A stretch of 64,000 bases of DNA from DATFXM01 sp035315885 (GCA_035315885.1 DATFXM010000093.1:1-64000), one strand, 5' to 3'; counted from the first letter of the stretch, positions 1 to 8,527 are shown. Numbers and translations are program-made. The notes: a model not told the origin generated them from the letters alone.

Positions 1-524
1 ACCGCAAACACGTCCCAGATCAACGGGCTGCGGAATTGTGGCCATACACCCATCGTGTTGGGGTAAGGAAACAGCCAGTACGCAAGCCACGGTCGTCCGG
101 TGTGCAGCAGCGGGAACAGACCTGCGCACGCCACCGCAAACAAAGTCATCGCTTCGGCGAACCGATTGATCGAAGTGCGCCACCGCTGCCGCAACAAAAA
201 CAGAATCGCGGATATCAATGTGCCCGCGTGCCCAATCCCAATCCACCAAACGAAGTTGATGATGTCGAAAGCCCATCCCACCGGAATGTTGTTGCCCCAG
301 ATCCCGATGCCGGTGAGCACGAGGTAGCCGATGGTGTAAAACAAACCCAGCGTGATGGCGAACGAGATGCCGGCGCCGATGAACCAGCCGATAGGTGTTC
401 GCCGCGTGAGCGCGATGGAGCTGATCTTGTCGGTGACCGACGAGAACGTCAGACCCTTGCCTAACTCCGACGGCGGCGAAATTGTGGTCTCGGTAGATAC
501 CGATTGGTGCACGTCTTCCTGCAT
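1..524 (-). CDS. actC: Alternative complex III subunit ActC (NrfD-like), partial
   Basis: The translation of the reverse strand from the ATG at 524 gives 174 residues of an NrfD/PsrC-type integral membrane protein; the gene runs off the window start, so only the N-terminal part is present. The first ~40 residues are polar, then at least three hydrophobic helices follow. In alternative complex III, ActC is a multi-helix quinol-binding membrane subunit that passes electrons to the periplasmic ActB Fe-S subunit. It starts 3 bp after the actB stop, and a GGAG sits upstream of the ATG inside the end of actB, so translation is probably coupled. The order actA-actB-actC is the usual one for this complex. 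Confidence 0.9.
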   Translation of the reverse strand, partial: MQEDVHQSVSTETTISPPSELGKGLTFSSVTDKISSIALTRRTPIGWFIGAGISFAITLGLFYTIGYLVLTGIGIWGNNIPVGWAFDIINFVWWIGIGHAGTLISAILFLLRQRWRTSINRFAEAMTLFAVACAGLFPLLHTGRPWLAYWLFPYPNTMGVWPQFRSPLIWDVFA

Positions 525-527
525 CTT

Positions 528-3500
528 CTAAGCCTTCTCCAACTCGGGGTTCGGGTTCCTGACCACGCCCAGGTACGTCGTGCGCGGTTTGGTGTTCAGC
601 TCACCCAGTAAGCTGAAATTCCTTTCCAACTCTTTCAATTTCGCCACGCGGCTGCCGTGGTCGTTGATGTCGCCGAAAGTAATCGCCTGCGTAGGACAAG
701 CAGCCTCGCACGCAGTCGTGATCTCACCATCCCTGACCCGCCGGTTCTGTTTCTCCGCAGTGAGCTTGGCGCTTTGAATCCGCTGGACGCAGTATGTGCA
801 CTTCTCCATCACACCGCGGCTCCGGACGCTGACGTCCGGGTTCCGCATCATCTTGAGACTTGCGGTGTAGAAATCCTGATAAAGCAGGAAATTGAATCTG
901 CGCACTTTGTACGGGCAGTTGTTCGAGCAGTACCGAGTGCCTACGCACCGGTTGTAGACCATGTCGTTCAGACCTTCGGCACTGTGAGACGTAGCGGCAA
1001 CCGGGCAAACGACTTCACATGGTGCGTTCTCGCACTGCTGGCACAGTACCGGCTGGAAATACGTTTCAGGGTTGCGCTCATTTCCCCGATAATACGAATC
1101 GATTCGCAGCCAGTGCATTTCTCGACTCCGAAGAACCTGCTCCTTTCCTACTACCGCGATGTTGTTCTCCGCGACGCACGCGACCACGCACGCGCTGCAC
1201 CCGATGCACGAGTTCAGATCTATCGCCATTCCCCAGGCGTAGTCTTTGTACTCGTAGTCGGGATACAGCGACGGATGGTGCTCTTCGCCGTGGCCGTTGT
1301 TCTCCTTGTCCGAGGACTCTTCGTGCTTGCTGTCTTCGGGTTCGAAAGAAAGCTTCGGATCCCTGCGGAAGTCCGCGAGCGTCCCCGAACGAATCAGCTC
1401 ACGCTTACCAACCACTGATTCGTCTATCGCATGGTGAAGCTGAGTCGTAGCGATGATGTACTCTCCCGAAGCCTTTCTGATGCTGACTCCGGCGGCATTC
1501 CATTGCGCGTTGGACGTTCGAAGGCGATAGAAATTGAAGCCCGCGTTCGTTCCTACCCGGCCAGCGGAGGTTCTGCCGTAACCAAGATGAAGCGTGACGG
1601 TTTTGTCGGGGTGACCCGGAACTATGAACGCCGGCGCGGTGAGCAGTGTGTCACCGTATTGCAGCTCGACCTTGTCGGCAATTATTTCCCCGCCGATTCG
1701 CCCGACCTTGTTTACGGCGATTCCGTCCGCGGACTGACCGATTCCGAGCGCCGCGGCGGTGCCCGGGCTGATCAACACCGCGTTGTCCCACGTCGTTCTC
1801 AGGATCGGCTTTGGCAGCTCCTGCAGCCATCCGTTGTTTGCAAAATGACCGTCAAACACAGTCGGGTCGGGGCGGAAGACGATTTCGTACGATCCCTGAG
1901 ATGGCGGGGGTTGCGCGCCTATTGGTTGAGTCGACCAGTTTGTGGTGGTCTTGAGAGTCTTGGCCGGGAGCGTGGTGCCGGCTACGACGCCGTCGTGAAC
2001 CGACTTGCGCCAGAACCGCTCGAACTCGGGAGATGGTTGCGATGGAGCCGGACTCGGCGTTCCGGGCTGTTTAACCGGAGGTTCCTGCCCGCCGCTCGAG
2101 GTCCGACGCTGCCAATAGTCGCGGACGATGTCGTAAGGCTTTCGCTCCGGCTCTCCAAGCATCGCCGAGAGAACTTCATGCGCGGTCCTGCACCCCTGAT
2201 AGAGCGGAGCAATCAACGGTTGGATGACGCTGACGGTTCCGTCAAACGCTCGCACGTCGCCCCACGACTCGAGGTAGTGCGATTCCGGAATGTGCCAATG
2301 ACACAGCTGCGAGGTTTCATCGTTGTACAGGCTCAGATGAATTCTCAGCGGTACCTTCTGAAGCCGTTGTGTGAAGGCAAAGTCCGCGGGAGCCTCGTAA
2401 ACAGGATTGCCACCCAGGATCAGCAGCAACTCGACCTGGCCGGCGTCCATGTCCCGAACAAGCTCGGCGAGCGAGCCGATCTCTTCGACCGGACTCGCTT
2501 CTACCGGATCGGTATAGATGACAGTAGAGCCTGCATTCCCCAAGGTCTCGTTCATAGCGTGAGCCAGAGCGTGGACGATTGGAGGCTGGGGTTCTCCGGC
2601 GATCACAATGCCTCGACCGCGACTCTTCCGGAGATCGGCGGTCACTGCATCGACTAATCTTTCAAGACCTGATGGCGCTGCAGCCTGGCCCAGCCCTGCA
2701 ACGCCGATTCGCGCTGCAACCGCACGGGCGAAAGTCTCGACCATTCCCGCACCGACCGGCTCGCGATGATCGGCAACCGAACCGGTGCTGCTTATGGTGC
2801 TCTCGACTACGTACAACCTGTTTGGATCGCGGCCCCTCTCGGCGTCGAGGACTCGCTTTCTCGCGGCAAAATCGTGGGCATACCGCAAGTGACCGGGCCC
2901 GCTTGCAAGAAAATCCGAGTCGAGCGAAAGGACTACGTCGGCCTGATCGAACTTGTAGACCACGTTTGCATATTCGCCGAAAGCCAGCTTTGACCCTTCG
3001 CGAGTACTGTTTCTTCCGGCGGGCTGATATTGATGCCACTTGGCGCCGGGGACGAGCGTAAGCAGACTCCTGATCTGATAAGCCAGAGTTGGCGACGTGA
3101 TCGTGCCGCTCAGCAGTCGCAGCGTAGGCTTGCCGCCGGGCGCAGATCCGATTGCTCTCTGAGCCTCGATGGCCGGTCTGATTGCGCCCAAAAACGAAGA
3201 CCAGGTGACTATCTCGCCTAGGTAGGTCAAGGTTTGAGACCGGTCGGGATCGTAAAGCCCAAGCACGGACGCTTGCGAGAAGACGTCGGTGGCGCCAAGA
3301 CTGGCCGGATGATCCTTGTTCCCTTCGATCTTTGTTGGCCTACCCTCGTGACTCTCGGCGAGCACCCCGGTTCCAAACCCTGCAAGCGGCATCGCGGTGG
3401 CAAAGAACAGCGGTCTGCCAGGCACTATTTGCTCGGGCTGGCGAACGTAAGGCGCGATATGTTCGGTGGGCTGTCTGGTGCAGGCCGTCAACCCTGCAAG

Positions 3501-3806
3501 GGCGATTGACGCGCCCATCAATTTAAGGAACGTCCTGCGGCCCGGCTGATCATTCCATTCCGAAGCATTTTCGGGAAATTCCCTGTGCAGGAACTCCTGA
3601 AACTCTGTGGAGTCAGCCAGCTCCTCGAGACTTCTCCAGAGCGGAAGTGCTGAGTGCTGAGTGCTGAGTGCTGAGTTTGCTGGGACGTGATTGGAACGGA
3701 GTCCCAGCGATTTGTCAGCGCGATCTTGATCGACTGACGCCGCGTCACTACGGTGGCGCGGCTGGAGTTGAACCAGGTTCCCTTTCGTGCCGTAGTTTTC
3801 AGACAT
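528..3806 (-). CDS. actB: Alternative complex III subunit ActB (Fe-S, molybdopterin-oxidoreductase-like fusion)
   Basis: About 1092 residues. The N-terminal two thirds resemble a molybdopterin oxidoreductase; in ActB proteins this part is known to have lost the cofactor. The C-terminal third has ferredoxin-type clusters, visible as CIGCSACVVAC, CQQCENAPCEVVCP, CSNNCPYK and later CTYC/CEAACP. A Tat-type signal with RRTFLKLMGAS followed by a cysteine lies ~90 residues in, so export through Tat is expected. I chose the ATG at 3806, which has a purine-rich site before it; a GTG at 3833 is also open. Residues before WRSLEELADS are not typical of ActB: they cross a CTGAGTG heptad array (3644-3679), and no start codon lies between that array and the conserved region. 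The protein therefore appears to carry a repeat-derived N-terminal extension of roughly 55-60 residues ahead of its conserved start. Confidence 0.92.
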   Translation of the reverse strand: MSENYGTKGNLVQLQPRHRSDAASVDQDRADKSLGLRSNHVPANSALSTQHSALPLWRSLEELADSTEFQEFLHREFPENASEWNDQPGRRTFLKLMGASIALAGLTACTRQPTEHIAPYVRQPEQIVPGRPLFFATAMPLAGFGTGVLAESHEGRPTKIEGNKDHPASLGATDVFSQASVLGLYDPDRSQTLTYLGEIVTWSSFLGAIRPAIEAQRAIGSAPGGKPTLRLLSGTITSPTLAYQIRSLLTLVPGAKWHQYQPAGRNSTREGSKLAFGEYANVVYKFDQADVVLSLDSDFLASGPGHLRYAHDFAARKRVLDAERGRDPNRLYVVESTISSTGSVADHREPVGAGMVETFARAVAARIGVAGLGQAAAPSGLERLVDAVTADLRKSRGRGIVIAGEPQPPIVHALAHAMNETLGNAGSTVIYTDPVEASPVEEIGSLAELVRDMDAGQVELLLILGGNPVYEAPADFAFTQRLQKVPLRIHLSLYNDETSQLCHWHIPESHYLESWGDVRAFDGTVSVIQPLIAPLYQGCRTAHEVLSAMLGEPERKPYDIVRDYWQRRTSSGGQEPPVKQPGTPSPAPSQPSPEFERFWRKSVHDGVVAGTTLPAKTLKTTTNWSTQPIGAQPPPSQGSYEIVFRPDPTVFDGHFANNGWLQELPKPILRTTWDNAVLISPGTAAALGIGQSADGIAVNKVGRIGGEIIADKVELQYGDTLLTAPAFIVPGHPDKTVTLHLGYGRTSAGRVGTNAGFNFYRLRTSNAQWNAAGVSIRKASGEYIIATTQLHHAIDESVVGKRELIRSGTLADFRRDPKLSFEPEDSKHEESSDKENNGHGEEHHPSLYPDYEYKDYAWGMAIDLNSCIGCSACVVACVAENNIAVVGKEQVLRSREMHWLRIDSYYRGNERNPETYFQPVLCQQCENAPCEVVCPVAATSHSAEGLNDMVYNRCVGTRYCSNNCPYKVRRFNFLLYQDFYTASLKMMRNPDVSVRSRGVMEKCTYCVQRIQSAKLTAEKQNRRVRDGEITTACEAACPTQAITFGDINDHGSRVAKLKELERNFSLLGELNTKPRTTYLGVVRNPNPELEKA
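3644..3679. repeat. CTGAGTG heptad array inside actB, paired with 3843-3873
   Basis: Four consecutive CTGAGTG-type units lie in frame in actB and encode residues such as ALSTQHSAL. The inverse units (ACTCAG/CACTCAG) lie at 3843-3873 in the actA-actB junction, so the two arrays are inverted with ~165 bp between them. The flanks GGAAGT and AACTTC match the ends of other arrays in the window. Confidence 0.9.
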
Positions 3807-3842
3807 TCGGGTCTCTCTCGCGCTGCTACGCACTTGATGTTA

Positions 3843-3873
3843 GCCAGAACTCAGCACTCAGAACTCAGAACTT
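3843..3873. repeat. ACTCAG heptad array in the actA-actB junction
   Basis: Units of the form ACTCAGMA/ACTCAGC repeat about four times, ending 4 bp before the actA stop codon (TGA at 3878-3880 on the reverse strand). It is the inverted partner of the array in the start of actB. Confidence 0.88.
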
Positions 3874-3877
3874 CTCC

Positions 3878-4567
3878 TCACCTGTGGCACGTACTGCAGC
3901 TAGTCAGGACCAACGTGCTTCGCAACTGGTACTCCTTCACCAACTGGGGACCCCGTACGCTCTGGTCCCACCTCTCGGTCCCTTCGGCGCTCGCCTGCTC
4001 CGACGGAGGCCAGTCCATCTTGAACACGTCCTCTTTTGGCCGTATGAACTTCTCGGGATTGCGATGGCACTCGAGGCACCACTCCATCTGCAATGAAGCA
4101 ACCTGATAAGTCAAAGGCATGAGATCGACTCTTCCGTGGCACGTAGAGCAACCGACGCCTTTGTTGACGTGAATGCTGTGATTGAAATAGACGAAGTCTG
4201 GCAGATCGTGCACCCGGGTCCAATTGATTGACTTTCCTGTCTTCCAGCTCTCGCGCACCGGTTCGAGGTAAGGGCTGTCGGCCCAGATTTGTGAATGGCA
4301 ATTCATGCAGGTCTTGGTCGGTGGTATTCCGGCAAATGCCTGAGTCTCGACCGAGGTATGGCAATAACGGCAGTCGATGGCGTCGTCCCCCGCGTGATGC
4401 TTGTGACTGAACTGAACCGGCTGCTCACGCGGAAAGAACGCCTGAGTGTAATATGAGGAGCGATTGAATTCGAGCAGCATCCAGATGAGGATGCCTGCAA
4501 AGAAGACCGCTCCGAAAATGCTGGTTCGGGCGATGAAGTTCGTGCTTCGATGAAATGTCTGGCTCAT
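3878..4567 (-). CDS. actA: Alternative complex III pentaheme cytochrome c subunit ActA
   Basis: 229 residues with one N-terminal membrane anchor (about residues 15-33) and five CXXCH heme sites: CRYCH, CMNCH, CSTCH, CLECH and a last CSTCH three residues from the end. This number and arrangement fit ActA, the membrane-anchored pentaheme subunit of the quinol:cytochrome c (or quinol:terminal oxidase) oxidoreductase that replaces bc1 in these bacteria. It is the first gene of the act operon visible here. The ATG at 4567 gives a short basic leader before the anchor. Confidence 0.93.
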   Translation of the reverse strand: MSQTFHRSTNFIARTSIFGAVFFAGILIWMLLEFNRSSYYTQAFFPREQPVQFSHKHHAGDDAIDCRYCHTSVETQAFAGIPPTKTCMNCHSQIWADSPYLEPVRESWKTGKSINWTRVHDLPDFVYFNHSIHVNKGVGCSTCHGRVDLMPLTYQVASLQMEWCLECHRNPEKFIRPKEDVFKMDWPPSEQASAEGTERWDQSVRGPQLVKEYQLRSTLVLTSCSTCHR

Positions 4568-5090
4568 TGCATCGTCACTTGCTTCTGATTAGCAGGGTCT
4601 CATATAAACGCGAAGGTTTACTGCGGATGGAAAGCTTCCGGAACGCTTTTCCCCTTGGTCACGATTGCCAAATGAGCGCGCGGAAGCTGCAGGTAAACGG
4701 GGCTGCTGATTGCCAGCGCGTACCGCGCACAGATTAGTGTTTTAGCCAAGAGCGCAACGCCTTGCAAGATCGACTCGAGGGAGAGAGCGCTCCAGCAAGG
4801 GTGATATTCAAACATTCAAAACAGAAAAGGGCAAACGGAAAAAGGTTTCGAGTTTCGAGTTTCGGGTTTCGGGTTCGACTGAAGAAGCTGGAGACTGACG
4901 CTGAGTGATGTCGGATCGCCAAAGGAATAGGTTTCGAGTTTCGGATTTCGAGTTCGACCGATAAGCGCGAGACTGAGGGCGAGCAATAAATGATCGACAC
5001 GCAATATTGAATCGATCATGGAAACTTGTTGTGAGCAAACCCTAAACCCGAAACCGTAAACTCGAAACCAACCATCGAAGGTGGCGAACA
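4568..5090. repeat. Non-coding region with TTTCGGG heptads and a tandem ~85-bp unit
   Basis: No convincing gene. It holds TTTCGAG/TTTCGGG arrays at 4844-4879 and 4930-4959 and an inverse CCCGAAA-type array at 5037-5073. The first two arrays belong to two imperfect copies of a unit of about 85 bp: each copy continues from the heptads through GGTTCGAC or AGTTCGACC to GAGACTGA and a GCGAG/GCTGAG end. Short minus-strand reading frames here are biased by the repeat and show no recognisable domain. The part nearest 4568 must contain the act operon promoter, which I could not place. Confidence 0.75.
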
Positions 5091-5119
5091 TTGCCACCCC
5101 AGTCGGCCCTGTGTATACT
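5091..5119 (+). promoter_or_regulatory. Sigma-70 promoter of tRNA-Glu
   Basis: TTGCCA at 5091-5096 and TATACT at 5114-5119 with a 17-bp spacer. The predicted transcription start is about 7 bp upstream of the mature tRNA 5' end. Confidence 0.75.
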
Positions 5120-5132
5120 GAGGAGTCCATTT

Positions 5133-5206
<74 letters not shown>

Positions 5207-5221
5207 CTTATCTCCCGATTT

Positions 5222-5251
5222 AAGGTAGAGCCCCCGCGGCTCTACCTTTTT
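5222..5251 (+). terminator. Rho-independent terminator after tRNA-Glu
   Basis: A perfect 11-bp inverted repeat, AAGGTAGAGCC and GGCTCTACCTT, with a 5-base loop and a T run (5247-5251), 15 bp downstream of the tRNA. Confidence 0.93.
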
Positions 5252-5363
5252 GGTTTTTTGATGTTGCTCCCTGGGTCATGACGTTTGGTCCAAACCCTTC
5301 GCGACCGTGAAAAGGGTAAGGTATCTCCGTCGCACAAACCGGGGACGATCTAGACGCTCAGCG

Positions 5364-5870
5364 ATGAGTGCAATAAAGTGCATCGAGTGTTCACGGCCAA
5401 ACGCGGCCGATGCTCGCACCTGCATCTGGTGCGGCGTACCACTTGTGAATCGGGAAAGCAAACGCGACTTCGAACCCGTGCGGGCCGAGGTTGAGTACAT
5501 CGAAGGCTTCGAACGCATCGACGGCCCCGCCACCGTTTCGTTGACCATCGGCCCGCAAGGCATCGAGATCAAAGAGCTGTTTCCCGGGACGCGTTCCGTA
5601 GTCATCGCATCCGACCAGCTACTCACCGTAAGCTTCGCCGGACCTCTGCGACGCGTCGGCTTGTTGCGCAGTCAAAAAACAGTCGGCTGGCTTCGCAGAA
5701 ACACCGCGGAAAAACGGACCCGCAAAAACAGGTCCGCTCTCACAATCAAGTATTCGGAAGACGGAGAGACGCGAGCCCTTGTGGTTGAACGATCGGATGA
5801 AAACGGGCCGGAGGTCCTTCAGCGGCTGGCTAGAACTATCCGGTTGTTGATCAGGCTGGCTCGAGGTTGA
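5364..5870 (+). CDS. Zinc-ribbon protein of unknown function
   Basis: 168 residues from the ATG at 5364; a GTG at 5307 would add 19 basic residues that look non-native. A small zinc ribbon opens the protein (CIEC then CIWC, about residues 6-24). The rest is a predicted beta-rich region containing EVEYIEGFERIDGPATVSLTI, followed by a basic stretch and an amphipathic C-terminal helix. I do not recognise a family beyond the ribbon. It follows the tRNA terminator, so it needs its own promoter, and it converges with the HD-GYP gene, ending 6 bp from it. Confidence 0.7.
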   Translation: MSAIKCIECSRPNAADARTCIWCGVPLVNRESKRDFEPVRAEVEYIEGFERIDGPATVSLTIGPQGIEIKELFPGTRSVVIASDQLLTVSFAGPLRRVGLLRSQKTVGWLRRNTAEKRTRKNRSALTIKYSEDGETRALVVERSDENGPEVLQRLARTIRLLIRLARG

Positions 5871-5876
5871 TTGAGG

Positions 5877-7496
5877 TTAGAACGCTCGTTCCTGAAACGA
5901 CGACTCGTCCGCAGACTGCGCCAATGACTCTTCCTGCTCATTCTTCTTTGTCCCGCCTTCGGTGACCTGTTCCTTCAAAGTCTTCCGCGATTGCAGCCTT
6001 CGATGCCGCGGCTCTATTTCGCTGCTGAAGTATTGCACAAACGCCTCGATCACCGTCGGATCAAAGTAAGTCCCCGATCGCATCGTCAACGCAACCAACG
6101 CCTTCTCCGGCGACCACGGCTCGCTGTAGCAACGCTCTTCGGTGATCGCGTCGTAGGCGTCGGCGACCGATACTATTCGGCTTCCCAAAGGTATATCTTC
6201 CCCCTTCAACCCGTGTGGATATCCGGTGCCGTCCCAACGCTCATGATGCGCCGCCGCGACAAAAGGTACTTCAGACAGATCAGCAGGAAACCTGATATTG
6301 GAAAGCAGTCGAAATGTGTGTTGTGGATGTTGTTTGACGTGCTCGTACTCCTCTTCGGTTAACTCCGCGGGCTTCAGCAGCACGTCGTCACGCACTCCGA
6401 TCTTGCCGTAGTCGTGTAACAACCCGGCATAATAAACGACCCTGATCACTTCCTCACTCAGTCCCATCGTCCGGGCAATGCCGCCGGCCATCGCACCGAC
6501 CCTCGCCGAGTGACCCGCTGTACTTTCGTCGCGAGCATCCAGCGAAAGCGCCAGCGTGCGGATAAAACTCTCGACCGAACGCCGCTGCTCCTCGAGAAGA
6601 TATAGATTCTCCATTGCAAGCCCCGCTTGCCGGGCCACCGCGGTGAGGAACTCGAGCGACTCGTCGTCGAACGCTCGGTCATTTTTCAGATTGTCGATAT
6701 AGCAAACGCCCCAGACGCGGTTACCGGACCCTATCGGTGCACACATCACCGAACGGATCGACTGCAACCGCGCGGAGTCTCCGGTTGAGAACCGCTCGTC
6801 GTTTCGGGCATCAAGACTCAGCACGGCAACATTGTCGTCGCAAACCAGACGCGTGATGCTGCGGCTCGGAGAAACTATCGCCTGCGGATCGCAAGTCGCG
6901 GCGAGCTTGAGTGTGTCTGTGCCGATGTCGCGAAGAAGAACGGCGCACCGCTCTCCGTGGAGAGTCCGGTGCACGAACGCGGCCAGCCTGTCGCTTAGCT
7001 CCTGAGTCGAATGCGATCTCAACAACTCGCTGGTGAATTCATACAGCGCTCTCAACCATTCAAGGGTGCGGTCGGCCAGCGCATCCGTCCTGGGCAACCT
7101 TGATGTGTCCAGGAACTTGGTGTCTTCCGGAGTTATAACTCTGACCGGAGTCAGATTCTCGTCGGTAGTGATCTCAAATCCTTCAGGGAGGCCGCTGGCG
7201 TGAAAGATGAACTCAACACCTCTTGCGCGCCCGAGTCTGATGACGTCTCCGTCAGTCAACAGGTGCTCGCCGACCCGATCTCCATTCACGTAGGTGCCCG
7301 AGGTGCTCCCGAGATCCCGTAGCATGTAACCCGACTCCTGATGCGTGATCTCCGCGTGATGTCGAGAAATGTACGGATTGTCAAACGCGAGGTCGTTGTT
7401 TTCCAGACGACCGATGCGAAAAGGCTTCGCTCCGAATTTCAACGCTCGGTGTTCGCCACTTCTGTGTTTGTAAGTCAGGCAGGCTTCGTCTGCCAT
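5877..7496 (-). CDS. FHA-GAF-HD-GYP protein, probable c-di-GMP phosphodiesterase
   Basis: 539 residues in three domains. An N-terminal FHA phosphothreonine-binding domain spans about 20-100 (FRIGRLENND, YISRHHAEI, GSTSGTYVNG). A GAF-like domain covers about 150-300. An HD-GYP domain covers about 305-490, with HDYGKIG, HPQHT, AAHHERWDGTGYPHGLKG and DAYDA, so the metal-binding HD and the GYP motif are intact. HD-GYP domains hydrolyse c-di-GMP. The FHA domain suggests that a Ser/Thr kinase output or phosphoprotein partner recruits or controls it. The C-terminal ~45 residues are charged and likely disordered. It sits downstream of the microcompartment genes, 20 bp after the last one, on the same strand, but a functional link is not shown. 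Confidence 0.9.
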   Translation of the reverse strand: MADEACLTYKHRSGEHRALKFGAKPFRIGRLENNDLAFDNPYISRHHAEITHQESGYMLRDLGSTSGTYVNGDRVGEHLLTDGDVIRLGRARGVEFIFHASGLPEGFEITTDENLTPVRVITPEDTKFLDTSRLPRTDALADRTLEWLRALYEFTSELLRSHSTQELSDRLAAFVHRTLHGERCAVLLRDIGTDTLKLAATCDPQAIVSPSRSITRLVCDDNVAVLSLDARNDERFSTGDSARLQSIRSVMCAPIGSGNRVWGVCYIDNLKNDRAFDDESLEFLTAVARQAGLAMENLYLLEEQRRSVESFIRTLALSLDARDESTAGHSARVGAMAGGIARTMGLSEEVIRVVYYAGLLHDYGKIGVRDDVLLKPAELTEEEYEHVKQHPQHTFRLLSNIRFPADLSEVPFVAAAHHERWDGTGYPHGLKGEDIPLGSRIVSVADAYDAITEERCYSEPWSPEKALVALTMRSGTYFDPTVIEAFVQYFSSEIEPRHRRLQSRKTLKEQVTEGGTKKNEQEESLAQSADESSFQERAF

Positions 7497-7516
7497 ACAC
7501 CCTCACTGTCTGCCGA

Positions 7517-7831
7517 TTAGTAGCCGCGCATTTCGCACGCGCCGGAGTTCACGCACCGGCGCTCCGGTTCCATAAAGCAGCTCTTGTCTCCCGCTCCGGC
7601 ATCTGCGCTCACGACGACTGGAAACTTCTCCAGGCTCGGATGACACGATTCACCGATCGCTGCTTGAGGCTTTCCGGTACTCTCGGCATCGCTCGAACCA
7701 CCAGCCGGCGGTGGAACAACTATGACGACCACCGGCCCGTTCGGACCTGTACTGGCGGGCCGGCCGGATTCGAGCGCGGAAAGAGCCGCCTCCAGCGCCC
7801 GCCGGACAACTTCGTGCTCAGTGTTGCTCAT
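7517..7831 (-). CDS. Small protein of the BMC locus with encapsulation-peptide-like N-terminus
   Basis: 104 residues from the ATG at 7831, 16 bp after the upstream vertex-protein stop; a longer frame to 8008 would overlap that gene and is not credible. Residues ~5-20 (EHEVVRRALEAALSALES) form a predicted amphipathic helix followed by a Gly/Pro/Ser linker, the layout of the encapsulation peptides that target cargo to microcompartment shells. A valine/proline segment (VVVIVVPPPAGG) is followed by a C-terminal part with Cys residues in SCHPS, SCFMEPERRC and GACEMRGY, which could bind a metal or form disulfides. No family is recognised. Its place directly after two shell vertex genes suggests a cargo or adaptor role. 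Confidence 0.6.
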   Translation of the reverse strand: MSNTEHEVVRRALEAALSALESGRPASTGPNGPVVVIVVPPPAGGSSDAESTGKPQAAIGESCHPSLEKFPVVVSADAGAGDKSCFMEPERRCVNSGACEMRGY

Positions 7832-7847
7832 TAGGGTTACCGAGGGC

Positions 7848-8120
7848 TCATTCGTATTCGATCGTGTCGACGACGCCAACGATTGCGGAATCGATAGCCG
7901 CGCCTGGTTCTCCGGTGGAAGTTGTCGAAGCTGACCAGCCTTCTCTAACCACGACCACGGTGTCGCCGATCCCGGCGTCAACCGCATCGAGCGCCAGGAT
8001 CTCATCACCTTCAGAACTGCCGTCAGGGTTTACAGGCTGAACAACCAGCAAGCGGCCGCCGACGTATCGCTCGTCCTTTTGTGTCGCGACTACATTCCCA
8101 ACTACCCGACCGAGGATCAT
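7848..8120 (-). CDS. Microcompartment vertex protein, EutN/CcmL family (BMC-P)
   Basis: 90 residues, the usual size of the family. The sequence begins MILGRVVGNVVATQKDERY and has the family pattern LLVVQPVN, DAVDAGIGDTVVVVREG and AIVGVVDTIEYE. BMC-P proteins assemble as pentamers that close the vertices of polyhedral protein shells. It is followed by the small encapsulation-peptide-like protein and preceded by a second BMC-P gene 134 bp upstream. No hexameric (BMC-H) or trimeric (BMC-T) shell gene is present in the window, so the shell facets must be encoded elsewhere if a compartment is made. Confidence 0.93.
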   Translation of the reverse strand: MILGRVVGNVVATQKDERYVGGRLLVVQPVNPDGSSEGDEILALDAVDAGIGDTVVVVREGWSASTTSTGEPGAAIDSAIVGVVDTIEYE

Positions 8121-8254
8121 CGTTTTGGATAGGCGTCTTCGACAATCGTTGTCATTCGATAGTCGTCTTCAAAGCAACTTGAATCAAGCCAGATCCGCGG
8201 CGGACGTCCCGGCCTGGCCACGGCCTGACGGATTGTGCAGCACGTATCCAGCGC

Positions 8255-8527
8255 TTATTTGGAGTTCAAGTAGACAGAGTCTACGATTCCCACGATTGTA
8301 CAATCGGTCGGCACTTCAGCCGGGAGGAAAGGGAAAGACGCTTCCCGTCCCCTGCACCAGAACACCACTTCGCCCGAGCCCGCTCCAACCGAGTCGACAG
8401 CAATCATCGGTTTGCCATTTTCCTGCAGAAGCGCGTTTAGAGGTTGAATTACGAGTAGCTTTCGTCCCTCCAGGGCATCGCTCTTGACGGTCGCCACGAC
8501 CGTCCCGCAGACTCGCGCAAGTTGCAT
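8255..8527 (-). CDS. Second microcompartment vertex protein, EutN/CcmL family (BMC-P)
   Basis: 90 residues, with MQLARVCGTVVATVKSDAL, RKLLVIQPLN, VDSVGAGSGEVVFWCRGREAS and CTIVGIVDSV. It clearly belongs to the same family as the following gene but differs through the pore-proximal loop (FWCRGREASFPFLP), so the two are diverged paralogs and not a recent duplication. Many microcompartment systems need two or three distinct BMC-P paralogs. The upstream 215-bp gap should contain the promoter. Confidence 0.93.
   Translation of the reverse strand: MQLARVCGTVVATVKSDALEGRKLLVIQPLNALLQENGKPMIAVDSVGAGSGEVVFWCRGREASFPFLPAEVPTDCTIVGIVDSVYLNSK

Noticed and set aside
657..1418. 253-residue plus-strand frame inside actB
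   Set aside because: It is antisense to a well supported gene, has no domain, and follows from the high-GC codon bias of actB. The same applies to the other long antisense frames at 1431-2657, 36875-38002, 38246-39127 and 40816-41787.
528..2700. Active molybdenum oxidoreductase in the ActB N-terminal part
   Set aside because: The domain resembles molybdopterin enzymes, but ActB of alternative complex III is known not to carry the cofactor, and the surrounding genes identify the complex.
4618..5038. Several minus-strand frames upstream of actA
   Set aside because: They overlap each other and the TTTCGGG arrays, have no good ribosome site and no recognisable domain.
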